Below, one piece after another: positions 1-7,552 of a stretch of 8,282 nucleotides of DNA; the stretch's first letter is position 1, and every line of letters begins with the position of its first letter. This stretch comes from an uncultured Polymorphobacter sp. (GTDB lineage: Bacteria; Pseudomonadota; Alphaproteobacteria; Sphingomonadales; Sphingomonadaceae). The DNA is taken from positions 1 through 8,282 of the forward strand of contig CALMPZ010000056.1 of NCBI GenBank assembly GCA_937871645.1, in the 5' to 3' direction. The notes under the pieces are model-generated. The model saw only the letters and a program-made list of their open reading frames with translations, did not search any database and had not been told where the DNA came from. The position numbers and the translations under genes were made by a program.

Positions 1-694
1 CCAGCGTCTCGCCCGACTTGAAGCGCACATCCCAGCGGCGAGTGCCGACGAACGTCGCGGCATCGACCTTGTCGGCGATGTCGGGCTCGGTGGCGAGCAG
101 CTCCAGCAGGTCATGCGCCTGGGCATTGGCACCAGGTCCGACGACCAGCGGCAGCTTGGCATAGTCGATGAGATTCTCGTCAGTCAGCTTCCTGCCGCTC
201 TTGTCGATGACGGCAAGTTGATGCTTGTACTGCCACAGCGCCATCGGCGCGCGTTCGACGATCGTCACGCGCAGCGTATCGGGCAGGCGGCGTGCCACGC
301 TGGCGTCGGCAACCCAGGGCAGTGCGCGCAGCCGGTCGCGTGTTGCATCAAGATCGACAAGCAGCATCGAATTGGTCGGCCCGTCGAGCGTTGCGGCATA
401 GATTTTCAGCTTGGGCGCCTTTTGAACGCCCGACACTTCGACATGCTTGACTTCGAAGCCGGCACGGCCTGCGGCCTGCGCGGTTGCCATCCACCATTGC
501 TGTGGCAGCCCGAGCAAGGTGATGACCACCACGCCCGCCGCCAGCGCCAGCACGGCGAACGCCGCAATGGCGTTACGCCGCAGCACTGCCGCCGAAATTG
601 GCACCGCGATGCGCCGCACCGACGGCTGCGGCGCCGGGCGCCGCGCGGCGGGGCGCTTGCGGACTTCGCCGCGCTTGAGGGCGACGCTGCTCAT
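1..694 (-). CDS. ftsQ: Cell division protein FtsQ (3' end outside window)
   Basis: Single-pass membrane protein of the divisome that, with FtsB and FtsL in characterised bacteria, links early division proteins to the FtsW-FtsI synthase. I translated it by hand: 231 complete codons from the ATG at 694-692, with the C terminus cut off by the window edge. Residues 1-40 are a cytoplasmic tail rich in Arg and Pro (KRGEVRKRPAARRPAP at 7-22). Residues about 42-63 are one hydrophobic membrane segment (AFAVLALAAGVVVITLLG). A POTRA domain follows at about 80-148, opening with VKHVEVSGV (82-90) and containing LPWVADASVARRLPDTLRV (125-143). The FtsQ-type beta domain begins with ERAPMALWQ (147-155), a strong family signature, and continues through AVIDKSGRKL (161-170). 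The start overlaps the ddl TGA as ATGA. No clear Shine-Dalgarno is visible, so translation is probably coupled to ddl. The frame is open to the window edge with no disruption. Confidence 0.95.
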   Translation of the reverse strand, partial: MSSVALKRGEVRKRPAARRPAPQPSVRRIAVPISAAVLRRNAIAAFAVLALAAGVVVITLLGLPQQWWMATAQAAGRAGFEVKHVEVSGVQKAPKLKIYAATLDGPTNSMLLVDLDATRDRLRALPWVADASVARRLPDTLRVTIVERAPMALWQYKHQLAVIDKSGRKLTDENLIDYAKLPLVVGPGANAQAHDLLELLATEPDIADKVDAATFVGTRRWDVRFKSGETL

Positions 695-1629
695 GCCAGC
701 GCACTCGCAACAATGCGCGCCACCAGCGCGTCATAGTCGATGCCGCAGTGCTTCGCCTGCTCGGGCACCAGGCTGAGCGGCGTCATCCCCGGCTGGGTGT
801 TGACCTCAAGCAGGTACAGTCCGGCCAGCCCCTGCGCCGGATCATAGCGGAAGTCCGACCGCGTCGCGCCCTTGCAACCCAGCGCGTTGTGCGCGGCGAG
901 CGCCATGTCCATCGCCGCGCGCGTCACGTCGGCGGGCAGGTCGGCAGGGCATTGGTGGACGGTCAGCCCGTCGGTGTATTTGGCGTCATAGTCGTAGAAC
1001 CCTTGCGTCGGGATCAGCTCGGTGACCGCCAGTGCTTCACCGTCGAGCACCGCGACAGTCAACTCCTTGCCGGCGATGAACGGCTCGGCGAGCAGTTCGT
1101 CGAACTGCTGCCACGGGCCTTCGGCACTGCGTGCAATGGGATTGCCGTAGTTCGACGCATCGGTGACGATGGCAACGCCGACCGACGAGCCTTCGTTGAC
1201 CGGCTTCAATACATAGGGGCGCGGCAGCGGGTCGCCGTCGTGCAGCGATGCCGATTTGACGACATGGCCACCGGGCATGCGGATGCCCAGCGGCGCAAGG
1301 ATCGCCTTGGTCAACTGCTTGTCGATGGCAATCGCCGACGCAGTCAGCCCCGAATGCGTGTATTTCAGGCCCATCAGGTCGAGCATGCCCTGTACCGTGC
1401 CGTCTTCGCCGGGCGTGCCGTGCAGCGCGTTGAACACCACATCGGGCGCGATCTCGCGCAGCCGCAACGCGACGTCGCGATCCATGTCGATTTCGGTGAC
1501 CGTGTGGCCGATGCGGCGCAAGGCTGCAGCGATCCCAGCACCCGACGTCAGCGAGACTTCGCGCTCGTTCGACCAGCCGCCCATCAGCACGGCCACATGG
1601 AGTTTGCTGTTGGCCAGTTGGGCCGTCAT
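691..1629 (-). CDS. ddl: D-alanine--D-alanine ligase Ddl
   Basis: Cytoplasmic ATP-grasp enzyme that joins two D-alanines; MurF then adds the dipeptide to the stem peptide. The product is 312 residues (E. coli DdlB 306). The N terminus reads VLMGGWSNEREVSLTSG (14-30), with E22 at the position that binds the first D-Ala. HGTPGEDGTVQGML (70-83) follows. The ATP-grasp part holds LKPVNEGSSVGV (141-152, with K142 and S148) and EPFIAGKELTV (182-192). The omega loop is YDYDAKY (212-218), with K217 and Y218. R257, D259, E275 and N277 lie in GATRSDF and LLEVNTQPGM and supply the metal and substrate contacts. Y218 matches DdlB Y216, so the product should be D-Ala-D-Ala and not the D-Ala-D-lactate of vancomycin-resistance ligases. 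The start chosen is ATG at 1629-1627, overlapping the murB TGA; an in-frame start 10 codons upstream lies inside murB. No strong Shine-Dalgarno is seen. The stop overlaps ftsQ. Confidence 0.97.
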   Translation of the reverse strand: MTAQLANSKLHVAVLMGGWSNEREVSLTSGAGIAAALRRIGHTVTEIDMDRDVALRLREIAPDVVFNALHGTPGEDGTVQGMLDLMGLKYTHSGLTASAIAIDKQLTKAILAPLGIRMPGGHVVKSASLHDGDPLPRPYVLKPVNEGSSVGVAIVTDASNYGNPIARSAEGPWQQFDELLAEPFIAGKELTVAVLDGEALAVTELIPTQGFYDYDAKYTDGLTVHQCPADLPADVTRAAMDMALAAHNALGCKGATRSDFRYDPAQGLAGLYLLEVNTQPGMTPLSLVPEQAKHCGIDYDALVARIVASALA

Positions 1630-2537
1630 TGCTTCACACCCACGCGCTGGATTTCCCACTCAAGTTCAATGCCCGATTGCGACTTGACCCGCGCGCGGAC
1701 TTCCTCGCCCAGCGCTTCGATGTCGGCGCTGCTCGCCTTGCCGGTGTTGAGCAGGAAGTTGGTGTGCTTCTCGCTGACCTGCGCGCCGCCGATCTTCAGG
1801 CCACGGCAGCCGGCTGCGTCAACGAGCTGCCAAGCCTTCTCGCCCGGCGGGTTCTTGAACGTCGAGCCGCCGGTACGTGAACGCAGCGGCTGCGAGGCCT
1901 CGCGCTCGGCGGCGATGCGTTCCATTTCGGCGGTGATCGCGGCCTTGTCGCCGTGGACCCCACGAAACTGCGCGCTGACCACGACGGCACCGTCTTCAAG
2001 CCCCGAATGGCGATACGAAAAGCCCAGCGCAGCGGCCGCCAGTGTTTCGACACGGCCATCGCGGTGGACGACGGTGGCGTCGATCAGGCAGTCGGCGACT
2101 TCGCGGCCATAGGCGCCGGCGTTCATCCGCACCGCACCGCCGACGGTGCCGGGAATGCCGCGCAGGAATTCGAGGCCGGCAAGCGCAGCGTCACGCGCGC
2201 CACTCGCGACGGTGATGCCCATTGCTGCCGCACCCGCGGTAACGACATCGCCGTGAACGCTGACCTGTGCAAAGCGCTTGGGCAGGCGCACGACCACGCC
2301 GGACACACCCCCGTCGCGGACGATCAAGTTCGAGCCGACACCGACGGGCAGCACCGGTACATCTGCGGGCAACGCCGTCAGAAACGCCGACAGGTCATCG
2401 ACATCGGCGGGGCGCACCAGCCACTCCGCGTCGCCGCCGGTGCGGAACCAGATGAAATCGGCAAGGCTGGCATGCGCGGCAACGCTGCCACGTAGTGGCG
2501 GCAGGGCGGGGTGGGCAAGGCGCGGTGCGGCGTTCAT
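1626..2537 (-). CDS. murB: UDP-N-acetylenolpyruvoylglucosamine reductase MurB (short, type II form)
   Basis: Flavoenzyme that uses NADPH and FAD to reduce UDP-GlcNAc-enolpyruvate to UDP-MurNAc, the substrate of MurC. The product is 303 residues, the short type II length, rather than about 340 as in E. coli. The FAD-binding domain has TGGDAEWLV (33-41), [14 protein letters not shown] (64-77), [23 protein letters not shown] (122-144, quoted by its ends: LEFL to AGAYG) and SYRHSGL (174-180), with R176 as the conserved arginine. The substrate domain has GGSTFKNP (223-230), where S225 is the proton-donating serine. [19 protein letters not shown] (246-264) follows. LEWEIQRVG is near the end, with E295 at the catalytic glutamate position. 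The start is ATG at 2537-2535, overlapping the murC TGA. A start 16 codons upstream exists but lies inside murC. Only a weak GGTGG precedes the ATG. The stop overlaps the ddl start. Confidence 0.97.
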   Translation of the reverse strand: MNAAPRLAHPALPPLRGSVAAHASLADFIWFRTGGDAEWLVRPADVDDLSAFLTALPADVPVLPVGVGSNLIVRDGGVSGVVVRLPKRFAQVSVHGDVVTAGAAAMGITVASGARDAALAGLEFLRGIPGTVGGAVRMNAGAYGREVADCLIDATVVHRDGRVETLAAAALGFSYRHSGLEDGAVVVSAQFRGVHGDKAAITAEMERIAAEREASQPLRSRTGGSTFKNPPGEKAWQLVDAAGCRGLKIGGAQVSEKHTNFLLNTGKASSADIEALGEEVRARVKSQSGIELEWEIQRVGVKQ

Positions 2538-3985
2538 CCGCCACCGCGCGCCGTGTTGATCGCCGCCGCCAGCCCGGCGGCCCATTTGGTGATGTCGCCG
2601 GCGCCGAGGCAGATGACCATGTCATTGGGGGCAATCATCGCCGCCAGACGCACCGCGAGATCATCGGCACCGGTTACGGTGCCGACCGAGCGATGGCCGG
2701 CGCGCTTCAGCCCCGTCGCCAGTGCGTCACTGTCGACACCGGCAATCGGTGCTTCGCCGGCGGTATAGACCGGCGCAACAAGCACGGCGTCGGCGTCGTT
2801 GAACGCCGTCTGGAACTCGGCCATCAGCGACTGCAACCGCGTGAAGCGGTGTGGCTGGACGACAGCAATGACGCGGCCCTGTGCGCCTTCGCGCGCGGCG
2901 GCGAGCACCGCCTTGATCTCGACCGGGTGGTGGCCATAGTCATCGATGATCGTCGCGGTGCCGCCTTCGACGCTGACTTCGCCGACCTTGGTGAAGCGCC
3001 GCTTGACGCCGCCGAAGCGTGCGAAGCCGGTGATGATATCGGCATCGGCAATCCCCAGCTCGACCGCGACGGCAACCGCCGACAGCGCATTCTGGACATT
3101 GTGGCGGCCAGGCATCGGCAGCATCAGATCGTCGATGCGCCGCGTACTGCCGTCGCGGTTGCGGATGACGGCGGCGAAGCGGTTGCCGCCCGGCACCGGC
3201 GTCACGGCCTCGCCGCGGACATCGGCCTGCGCGCTGAAACCATAGGTGACGATGCGGCGGTCCTGCACGCGCGGCAGGATCGCCTGGACCTCGGGATGGT
3301 CGATGCACAGGACGGCGGCGCCGTAGAACGGCACATGCTCGACGAACTGGACGAAGGCATCCTTGACCTTGTCAAAGCTGCCATAGTGGTCGAGGTGTTC
3401 GGGATCGATGTTGGTGACGACGCCGATGGTGCCGCCGAGCCGCAGGAAGCTGCCGTCGCTTTCATCGGCTTCAACGACCATCCACTCGCCGGCGCCAAGC
3501 CGGGCGTTCGAGCCGTAGCTGTTGATGATGCCGCCGTTGATCACCGTCGGGTCGAAGCCTGCGGCATCGAGCAGTGCCGCGACCATCGAGGTCGTGGTGG
3601 TCTTGCCATGCGTGCCGGCGACGGCGACGCAGGATTTCAACCGCATCAGTTCGGCGAGCATTTCGGCGCGGCGCACCACGGGAATGCGGCGTTCGAGCGC
3701 GCGCTCGACTTCGGGATTATCGCGGCGGATTGCCGTCGAGGTCACGACAACGGCGGCGTCACCGAGGTTTTCGGCCTTGTGACCGATGGTGACATTGATG
3801 CCGCGGTCGCGCAGGCCCTGCACGACATAGCCTTCGGCAACGTCCGACCCCTGCACCTTGAAGCCGAGATTGTGCATGACTTCGGCGATGCCCGACATGC
3901 CGATGCCGCCGATGCCGATGAAGTGGATCGTGCCGAGCTGGCGGCCGAACGCCGGCGAAACGAGCGGGGTGGGACGGGTACTCAT
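2534..3985 (-). CDS. murC: UDP-N-acetylmuramate--L-alanine ligase MurC
   Basis: Cytoplasmic ATP-dependent ligase that adds L-alanine, the first stem-peptide residue, to UDP-MurNAc. The product is 483 residues (E. coli 491) with the three-domain Mur ligase layout. The N-terminal UDP-binding domain begins [16 protein letters not shown] (20-35), a wording typical of MurC. The ATPase domain carries the P-loop GTHGKTTTT (124-132), EADESDGSF (172-180), [11 protein letters not shown] (192-202) and HNVQNALSA (295-303). The C-terminal domain carries GGVKRRF (325-331) and [10 protein letters not shown] (348-357), both strongly conserved in MurC, and ends near GAGDITKWA (461-469). The start ATG at 3985-3983 overlaps the murG stop as ATGA and is preceded by GGAGG. 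The TGA overlaps the murB ATG. The substrate comes directly from the product of the next gene, murB. I see no missing active-site residue. Confidence 0.98.
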   Translation of the reverse strand: MSTRPTPLVSPAFGRQLGTIHFIGIGGIGMSGIAEVMHNLGFKVQGSDVAEGYVVQGLRDRGINVTIGHKAENLGDAAVVVTSTAIRRDNPEVERALERRIPVVRRAEMLAELMRLKSCVAVAGTHGKTTTTSMVAALLDAAGFDPTVINGGIINSYGSNARLGAGEWMVVEADESDGSFLRLGGTIGVVTNIDPEHLDHYGSFDKVKDAFVQFVEHVPFYGAAVLCIDHPEVQAILPRVQDRRIVTYGFSAQADVRGEAVTPVPGGNRFAAVIRNRDGSTRRIDDLMLPMPGRHNVQNALSAVAVAVELGIADADIITGFARFGGVKRRFTKVGEVSVEGGTATIIDDYGHHPVEIKAVLAAAREGAQGRVIAVVQPHRFTRLQSLMAEFQTAFNDADAVLVAPVYTAGEAPIAGVDSDALATGLKRAGHRSVGTVTGADDLAVRLAAMIAPNDMVICLGAGDITKWAAGLAAAINTARGGG

Positions 3986-5079
3986 GCGGCCTCCGCAACG
4001 GCAATAACAAGATCGGCAAGCGCCGACGCGGCATCGGGACGGCCGGCCAGCCGGGCGCCTGCCGCAGCGCGCGCCAAGGCTTCGGGGTCGCCAAGCCAGG
4101 TGGCGAGCGCAGCGCTGACGGCGGCGGGCGTGAACGCCGGCTGTGCGATGACCTGCGCGCCGCCGAGGTCGGCAAGCGCGCGGGCGTTGTCGGTCTGGTG
4201 GTCGTCAGTGGCGATCGGCAGCGGCACGAGGATCGACGGGCGCCCGGCGACGGCAAGTTCGGCAACTGTCGAGGCGCCGGCGCGGGCGATAACGACATGG
4301 CTGGCGGCGATTTCGGCGGGCAGGTCGATGAAATAGCCCGCGACCGTCGGCTCGATGCCGGCGGCGCGGTAGGCGGCGGTGACGGCAGCAGCGTCTTCGT
4401 CGCGCGCCTGGTGCACGACATCGAGCCGTGCGCGCAAGGCATCGGGCAGTGCGGCAACGGCGGCGGGGACGACTTGCGACAGGATGCTGGCGCCCTGGCT
4501 GCCGCCGGTGACGAGCAATCGCAGCCGCGGCGCATCGGCGATGAACGGCACGGCGCGCGCGGCGATGACTTCGGGGCGCACCGGATTGCCGGTCAGCACG
4601 GTCTTGCTCGTCCAGCTGGCGGCGAGGCGGCGGACCCTGGCATAGCTGGTGGCGACGGCGTTGACGCGCGGTGCGAGGAAGCGGTTGACGCGGCCCAGCA
4701 CGGCATTCTGTTCATGGATGACGGTGGGCAGCTTCATCGACAGCGCCGCCAGCAGGCCCGGCAGCGCCGGATAGCCGCCGAAGCCGACAACGGCGCGCGG
4801 GCGGATGTCGGCAAATAGCCGGCGCGCCGTGCCGCGGCCGCGCCAGATGCTCGCGGCGACCTTGGGCAACGCCAGCATGCCGCTGCGGCCGGTGCTCGCG
4901 GCATCAACGACGGTGCGCGGGAAGCCTTCAAAAAGCCCGGGGAAACGCAAGCCACGTGCATCGGTGACGAGGTGGACCGCATGGCCGCGCGCGCGCAGCT
5001 CGGTCGCCAGCACATGCGCGGGCACCATGTGTCCGCCGGTGCCACCGGCGGCGAGCACGAAGGGACGGCCAGCCGTCAC
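3982..5079 (-). CDS. murG: UDP-GlcNAc:lipid I GlcNAc transferase MurG
   Basis: Membrane-associated GT28-family glycosyltransferase that adds GlcNAc from UDP-GlcNAc to lipid I, making lipid II on the cytoplasmic face of the membrane. The product is 365 residues (E. coli 355), with two Rossmann-like domains. The N-terminal domain holds the G-loop [11 protein letters not shown] (11-21), [12 protein letters not shown] (97-108) and [11 protein letters not shown] (122-132). The C-terminal donor domain holds GNPVR (164-168), the G-loop GGSQGA (192-197), [10 protein letters not shown] (266-275) and TDDHQTDNA (291-299), which bind the nucleotide sugar. The start is GTG at 5079-5077, overlapping the ftsW TGA as GTGA. 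Starting here puts the first glycine loop at the usual distance from the N terminus. Only a weak AGG lies 4 bases upstream, so coupling to ftsW translation is likely. The TGA stop overlaps the murC ATG by 4 bases. All key loops are intact. Confidence 0.97.
   Translation of the reverse strand: MTAGRPFVLAAGGTGGHMVPAHVLATELRARGHAVHLVTDARGLRFPGLFEGFPRTVVDAASTGRSGMLALPKVAASIWRGRGTARRLFADIRPRAVVGFGGYPALPGLLAALSMKLPTVIHEQNAVLGRVNRFLAPRVNAVATSYARVRRLAASWTSKTVLTGNPVRPEVIAARAVPFIADAPRLRLLVTGGSQGASILSQVVPAAVAALPDALRARLDVVHQARDEDAAAVTAAYRAAGIEPTVAGYFIDLPAEIAASHVVIARAGASTVAELAVAGRPSILVPLPIATDDHQTDNARALADLGGAQVIAQPAFTPAAVSAALATWLGDPEALARAAAGARLAGRPDAASALADLVIAVAEAA
3990..3994 (-). promoter_or_regulatory. 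Ribosome binding site of murC
   Basis: The minus strand reads GGAGG, 4 bases before the murC ATG at 3985-3983, inside the last codons of murG. It is the strongest Shine-Dalgarno match among the seven gene starts in the window and confirms the murC start. Confidence 0.7.
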
Positions 5080-6281
5080 GCCGCCTGCCAGCGCCGCGCA
5101 TAGGGCGACGCCTTGAGGAACGGATTGCGCCGCGTCAACGCCAGCAAAAGCCCCATGCCGAGCGCCAGCGCGAGATACGACGACCCGCCATGGCTGATGA
5201 ACGGCAGCGTCATGCCCTTGGACGGCAGAAGCTTGAGATTCACGGCCATATTGATCGCCGCCTGAAGTCCAAATTGTGTCACAAGTCCCGCCGCTGCGAG
5301 AAAGATGAAGGGATCTTCCTCATCAAGCAGTTGTAGCAAAACCCGCACAACAATCGCAAGATATAGTATTGCCAGCAGCATGCAGGCGATGGCGCCGAAC
5401 TCCTCGCCGACAACCGAAAAAATGTAATCGGTGTGCGGTTCGGGCAGCTTGAATTTCATCCGGCCTTCGCCCGGACCGGTGCCGAACAGGCCGCCGGCGC
5501 GGAAGCAATCGAGCGCGCGATCGATCTGGTAAGTGTCGCCGCCGCCGGTAATGAAGCGGTCGATGCGGCTGGTGACGTGCGGCACGAACAGATAGGCGAC
5601 TCCGATGCCGCCGACGGCGAGCACGATGAGGATGCCGATCACCGACAGGCCCATGCCGGCGAGCACGGCCTGCGACAGCCACACCGCGCTGAACAAAGCA
5701 GTCTGGCCGAAATCGGGCTGCTTGACGAGCAGTGCCGCGACGATCAGCAGCAGCAGGAACGACAATTGCATCGTCGGCATCGTCGGGTCTTCGATGCGCG
5801 CCGACAGCAGCCACGCCGTGGTCACGACGAACAGCGGCTTGAGGAATTCGGAGGGCTGGAACCCGAACCCCGGCAGTTGCAGCCAGCGCGTTGCGCCATT
5901 GGCTTCGTGGCCCAGAATCGGCACCAGCATCAGCGCGATAATGCAAAACACCGTGCCGCCAATCGCCAGCCGCTTCGCCCAGACAATCGGCAGCATCGAC
6001 ACCGCCAGCATCACCGGCACGCCGGCAATGATCCACAGAATCTGGCGCTTAAGGTAGTATAGGTCGCCGACGACGATGTTGCCGCCCGAATAGCGATGCG
6101 CGGCCGCGGGCGAGGCCGCAGCGACCGCCAATGCACCACAGCCGATCAGCAGCAGCACCATCACCAGCAGCGGCCGATCGATCGTCCAGAACCAGCGGCC
6201 CAGCGCCGACCGGTTGTTGCGCGACAGCGTTGCCGACAGCGAGTTGGTCAGCGAATTGGCGGGGGCGGCGCGCGATGCCAT
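5076..6281 (-). CDS. ftsW: Septal peptidoglycan glycosyltransferase FtsW
   Basis: SEDS-family membrane glycosyltransferase that polymerises lipid II into septal glycan strands together with the division transpeptidase FtsI. The product is 401 residues (E. coli 414). It has a hydrophilic N-terminal tail of about 35 residues, then many hydrophobic membrane segments from about residue 36 on. Family signatures are FQPSEFLK (141-148), KQPDFGQT (187-194), GLFGTGPGEG (264-272 region) and PEPHTDYIFSVVGEE (280-294), where D285 matches the catalytic aspartate of SEDS polymerases. FISHGGSSYL (361-370) is near the C terminus. The start chosen is ATG at 6281-6279. It shares one base with the murD stop and follows a GGAGAG ribosome site. 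A start 25 codons upstream is open but lies inside murD and is rejected. The division role rather than elongation (RodA) rests on its position between murD and murG. Part of the gene (about 5221-5460) is AT-richer and uses codons rare elsewhere in the window. Confidence 0.96.
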   Translation of the reverse strand: MASRAAPANSLTNSLSATLSRNNRSALGRWFWTIDRPLLVMVLLLIGCGALAVAAASPAAAHRYSGGNIVVGDLYYLKRQILWIIAGVPVMLAVSMLPIVWAKRLAIGGTVFCIIALMLVPILGHEANGATRWLQLPGFGFQPSEFLKPLFVVTTAWLLSARIEDPTMPTMQLSFLLLLIVAALLVKQPDFGQTALFSAVWLSQAVLAGMGLSVIGILIVLAVGGIGVAYLFVPHVTSRIDRFITGGGDTYQIDRALDCFRAGGLFGTGPGEGRMKFKLPEPHTDYIFSVVGEEFGAIACMLLAILYLAIVVRVLLQLLDEEDPFIFLAAAGLVTQFGLQAAINMAVNLKLLPSKGMTLPFISHGGSSYLALALGMGLLLALTRRNPFLKASPYARRWQAA

Positions 6282-7552
6282 CACAGACTCTCCACAATGC
6301 TGACGAAGGCACGGCCGCGCGCTTCGAAGTCGCTGAACTGGTCGAACGAGGCGCACGCCGGCGACAGCAACACCGTGTCACCGGGGCGTGCAGCGGCTGC
6401 GGCGGTGCGCGTCGCGACCTCGAGCGTGCTGGCCTCGATGACCGGCACATGCGGCTTGAGGATTGCCGCGAACACCGGCGCCGCCTCGCCGATCAGATAG
6501 GCGGCGGTGACATGGCCGAGCTGCGGCAGGCAGGCGTCAAGTTCGGGGGTCTTGGCGAGCCCGCCGGCAATCCAGTGGATGCGCGGGTAGGCAGCAAGCG
6601 CCGGTGCCGTCGAGGTCGGGTTGGTCGCCTTGCTGTCATTGACGAACAGCACGCCGTTCATCTCGCGCACGCGCTCCATGCGGTGTTCGAGGCCGGGGTA
6701 GCTCGCCAATCCGGCAGCGATCTGCGCGTCGGTCAGCCCCAGCGCGCGCACCGCAGCAATCGCGGCGGCGGCATTCTGGGCATTGTGCGGGCCCTGCAGG
6801 CTTGGCCAGTCGGCCTGCTCGGCGCCGATGTCGGCAGCGGCAACAGTGACCAGTTTTGCGCTGACCGAGGCGGCAACGGCGCGGGTGTAGTCATCCTCGG
6901 CGGCGATGACGGCGGTGTGCGCGTCCGATTGCATCGCGAACAGCCGCGCCTTGGCAGCGGCGTATCCCGCCATGTCGCCATGCCGGTCGAGGTGGTCGGG
7001 GGTGATGTTGAGCAGCACCGCGACGTCGCAGTCGAGGCTGAAGGTCAGATCGAGCTGGTACGACGACAGTTCGAGCACATAGACGCCACCGGCGGGGAGC
7101 GGCTCCTGCGCCATGATCGGCAAGCCGATGTTGCCGCCCAGCCGTGCGGCGATACCGGCGCTTTGCAGCAGATGATGGATCAGCGCGGTTGTTGTCGACT
7201 TGCCGTTGGTGCCGGTAATGCCGACGACGCGGTGCGACGGCAGTTCGGCGCGCGCCTGCGCGAACAGTTCGATATCGCCGATGATCTTGACGCGAGCGGC
7301 TGAGGCGCGCTGCGTCAGCGGATGCGTGCGCAGCGGCACGCCCGGCGATACCACCAACGCGTCAAGACCGACCAGATTGGCGTCGTGCAGATCGGCCAGC
7401 GGCACCGCGCAACCTTCGCGCGCTGCGGGCTTGTCATCCCAGGCAACGACATCGGCGCCGCTGGCGACCAGCGCGGCGATGACCGCCTTGCCGGTGCGCG
7501 CCAGACCGTAGACCGCGTAGCGTTTGCCGCGAAAGGCGTTTGCGGTGATCAC
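6281..7552 (-). CDS. murD: UDP-N-acetylmuramoyl-L-alanine--D-glutamate ligase MurD
   Basis: Cytoplasmic ATP-dependent Mur ligase that adds D-glutamate to UDP-MurNAc-L-Ala, the second amino acid of the stem peptide. The product is 423 residues, close to the family size (E. coli 438). An N-terminal Rossmann-like UDP-binding domain opens with [12 protein letters not shown] (12-23). The central ATPase domain carries the P-loop GTNGKST (114-120), ELSSYQL (161-167), [11 protein letters not shown] (182-192) and a lysine at 201 (YAAAKARLF) that matches the carbamylated lysine of characterised MurD. HNAQN is at 256-260. The C-terminal domain has LEHRME (288-293), NDSKATNP (305-312) and [10 protein letters not shown] (397-406), the last typical of MurD rather than MurC, MurE or MurF. 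The start chosen is GTG at 7552-7550, overlapping the mraY TGA. The frame stays open further upstream, but that stretch is mraY coding sequence. No clear Shine-Dalgarno precedes the GTG. The TGA stop shares its A with the ftsW ATG. Confidence 0.97.
   Translation of the reverse strand: MITANAFRGKRYAVYGLARTGKAVIAALVASGADVVAWDDKPAAREGCAVPLADLHDANLVGLDALVVSPGVPLRTHPLTQRASAARVKIIGDIELFAQARAELPSHRVVGITGTNGKSTTTALIHHLLQSAGIAARLGGNIGLPIMAQEPLPAGGVYVLELSSYQLDLTFSLDCDVAVLLNITPDHLDRHGDMAGYAAAKARLFAMQSDAHTAVIAAEDDYTRAVAASVSAKLVTVAAADIGAEQADWPSLQGPHNAQNAAAAIAAVRALGLTDAQIAAGLASYPGLEHRMERVREMNGVLFVNDSKATNPTSTAPALAAYPRIHWIAGGLAKTPELDACLPQLGHVTAAYLIGEAAPVFAAILKPHVPVIEASTLEVATRTAAAAARPGDTVLLSPACASFDQFSDFEARGRAFVSIVESL
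6288..6293 (-). promoter_or_regulatory. Ribosome binding site of ftsW
   Basis: The minus strand reads GGAGAG here, 6 bases before the ATG at 6281-6279. This is one of only two good Shine-Dalgarno matches in the window, and it lies inside the 3' end of murD. It supports the short ftsW start over an upstream in-frame alternative and suggests that ftsW can recruit ribosomes without relying only on coupling from murD. Confidence 0.7.

Noticed and set aside
748..2112. Plus-strand open frame of 454 codons opposite ddl and murB
   Set aside because: It is an antisense shadow of two clear genes, with low-complexity Arg/Gln/Asp-rich translation, no domain and no ribosome site worth noting.
2495..4336. 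Plus-strand open frame of 613 codons opposite murC and murG
   Set aside because: It lies wholly antisense to two intact, motif-complete genes. Its translation is rich in Arg, Ala, Asp and Gly with no recognisable domain. Long antisense frames are expected where the coding strand favours G/C at third positions.
5359..5371. TA-rich stretch resembling a -10 box inside ftsW, considered as an internal promoter
   Set aside because: Neither strand has a matching -35 element at a normal distance, and the AT richness is explained by the wider codon patch.
6281..6356. 25-residue N-terminal extension of ftsW
   Set aside because: It overlaps the end of murD, lacks a good ribosome site, and is less convincing than the ATG at 6281 with GGAGAG 6 bases upstream.
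6131..7303. Plus-strand open frame of 390 codons opposite ftsW and murD
   Set aside because: It spans the ends of two real minus-strand genes, has biased composition and shows no family motif.
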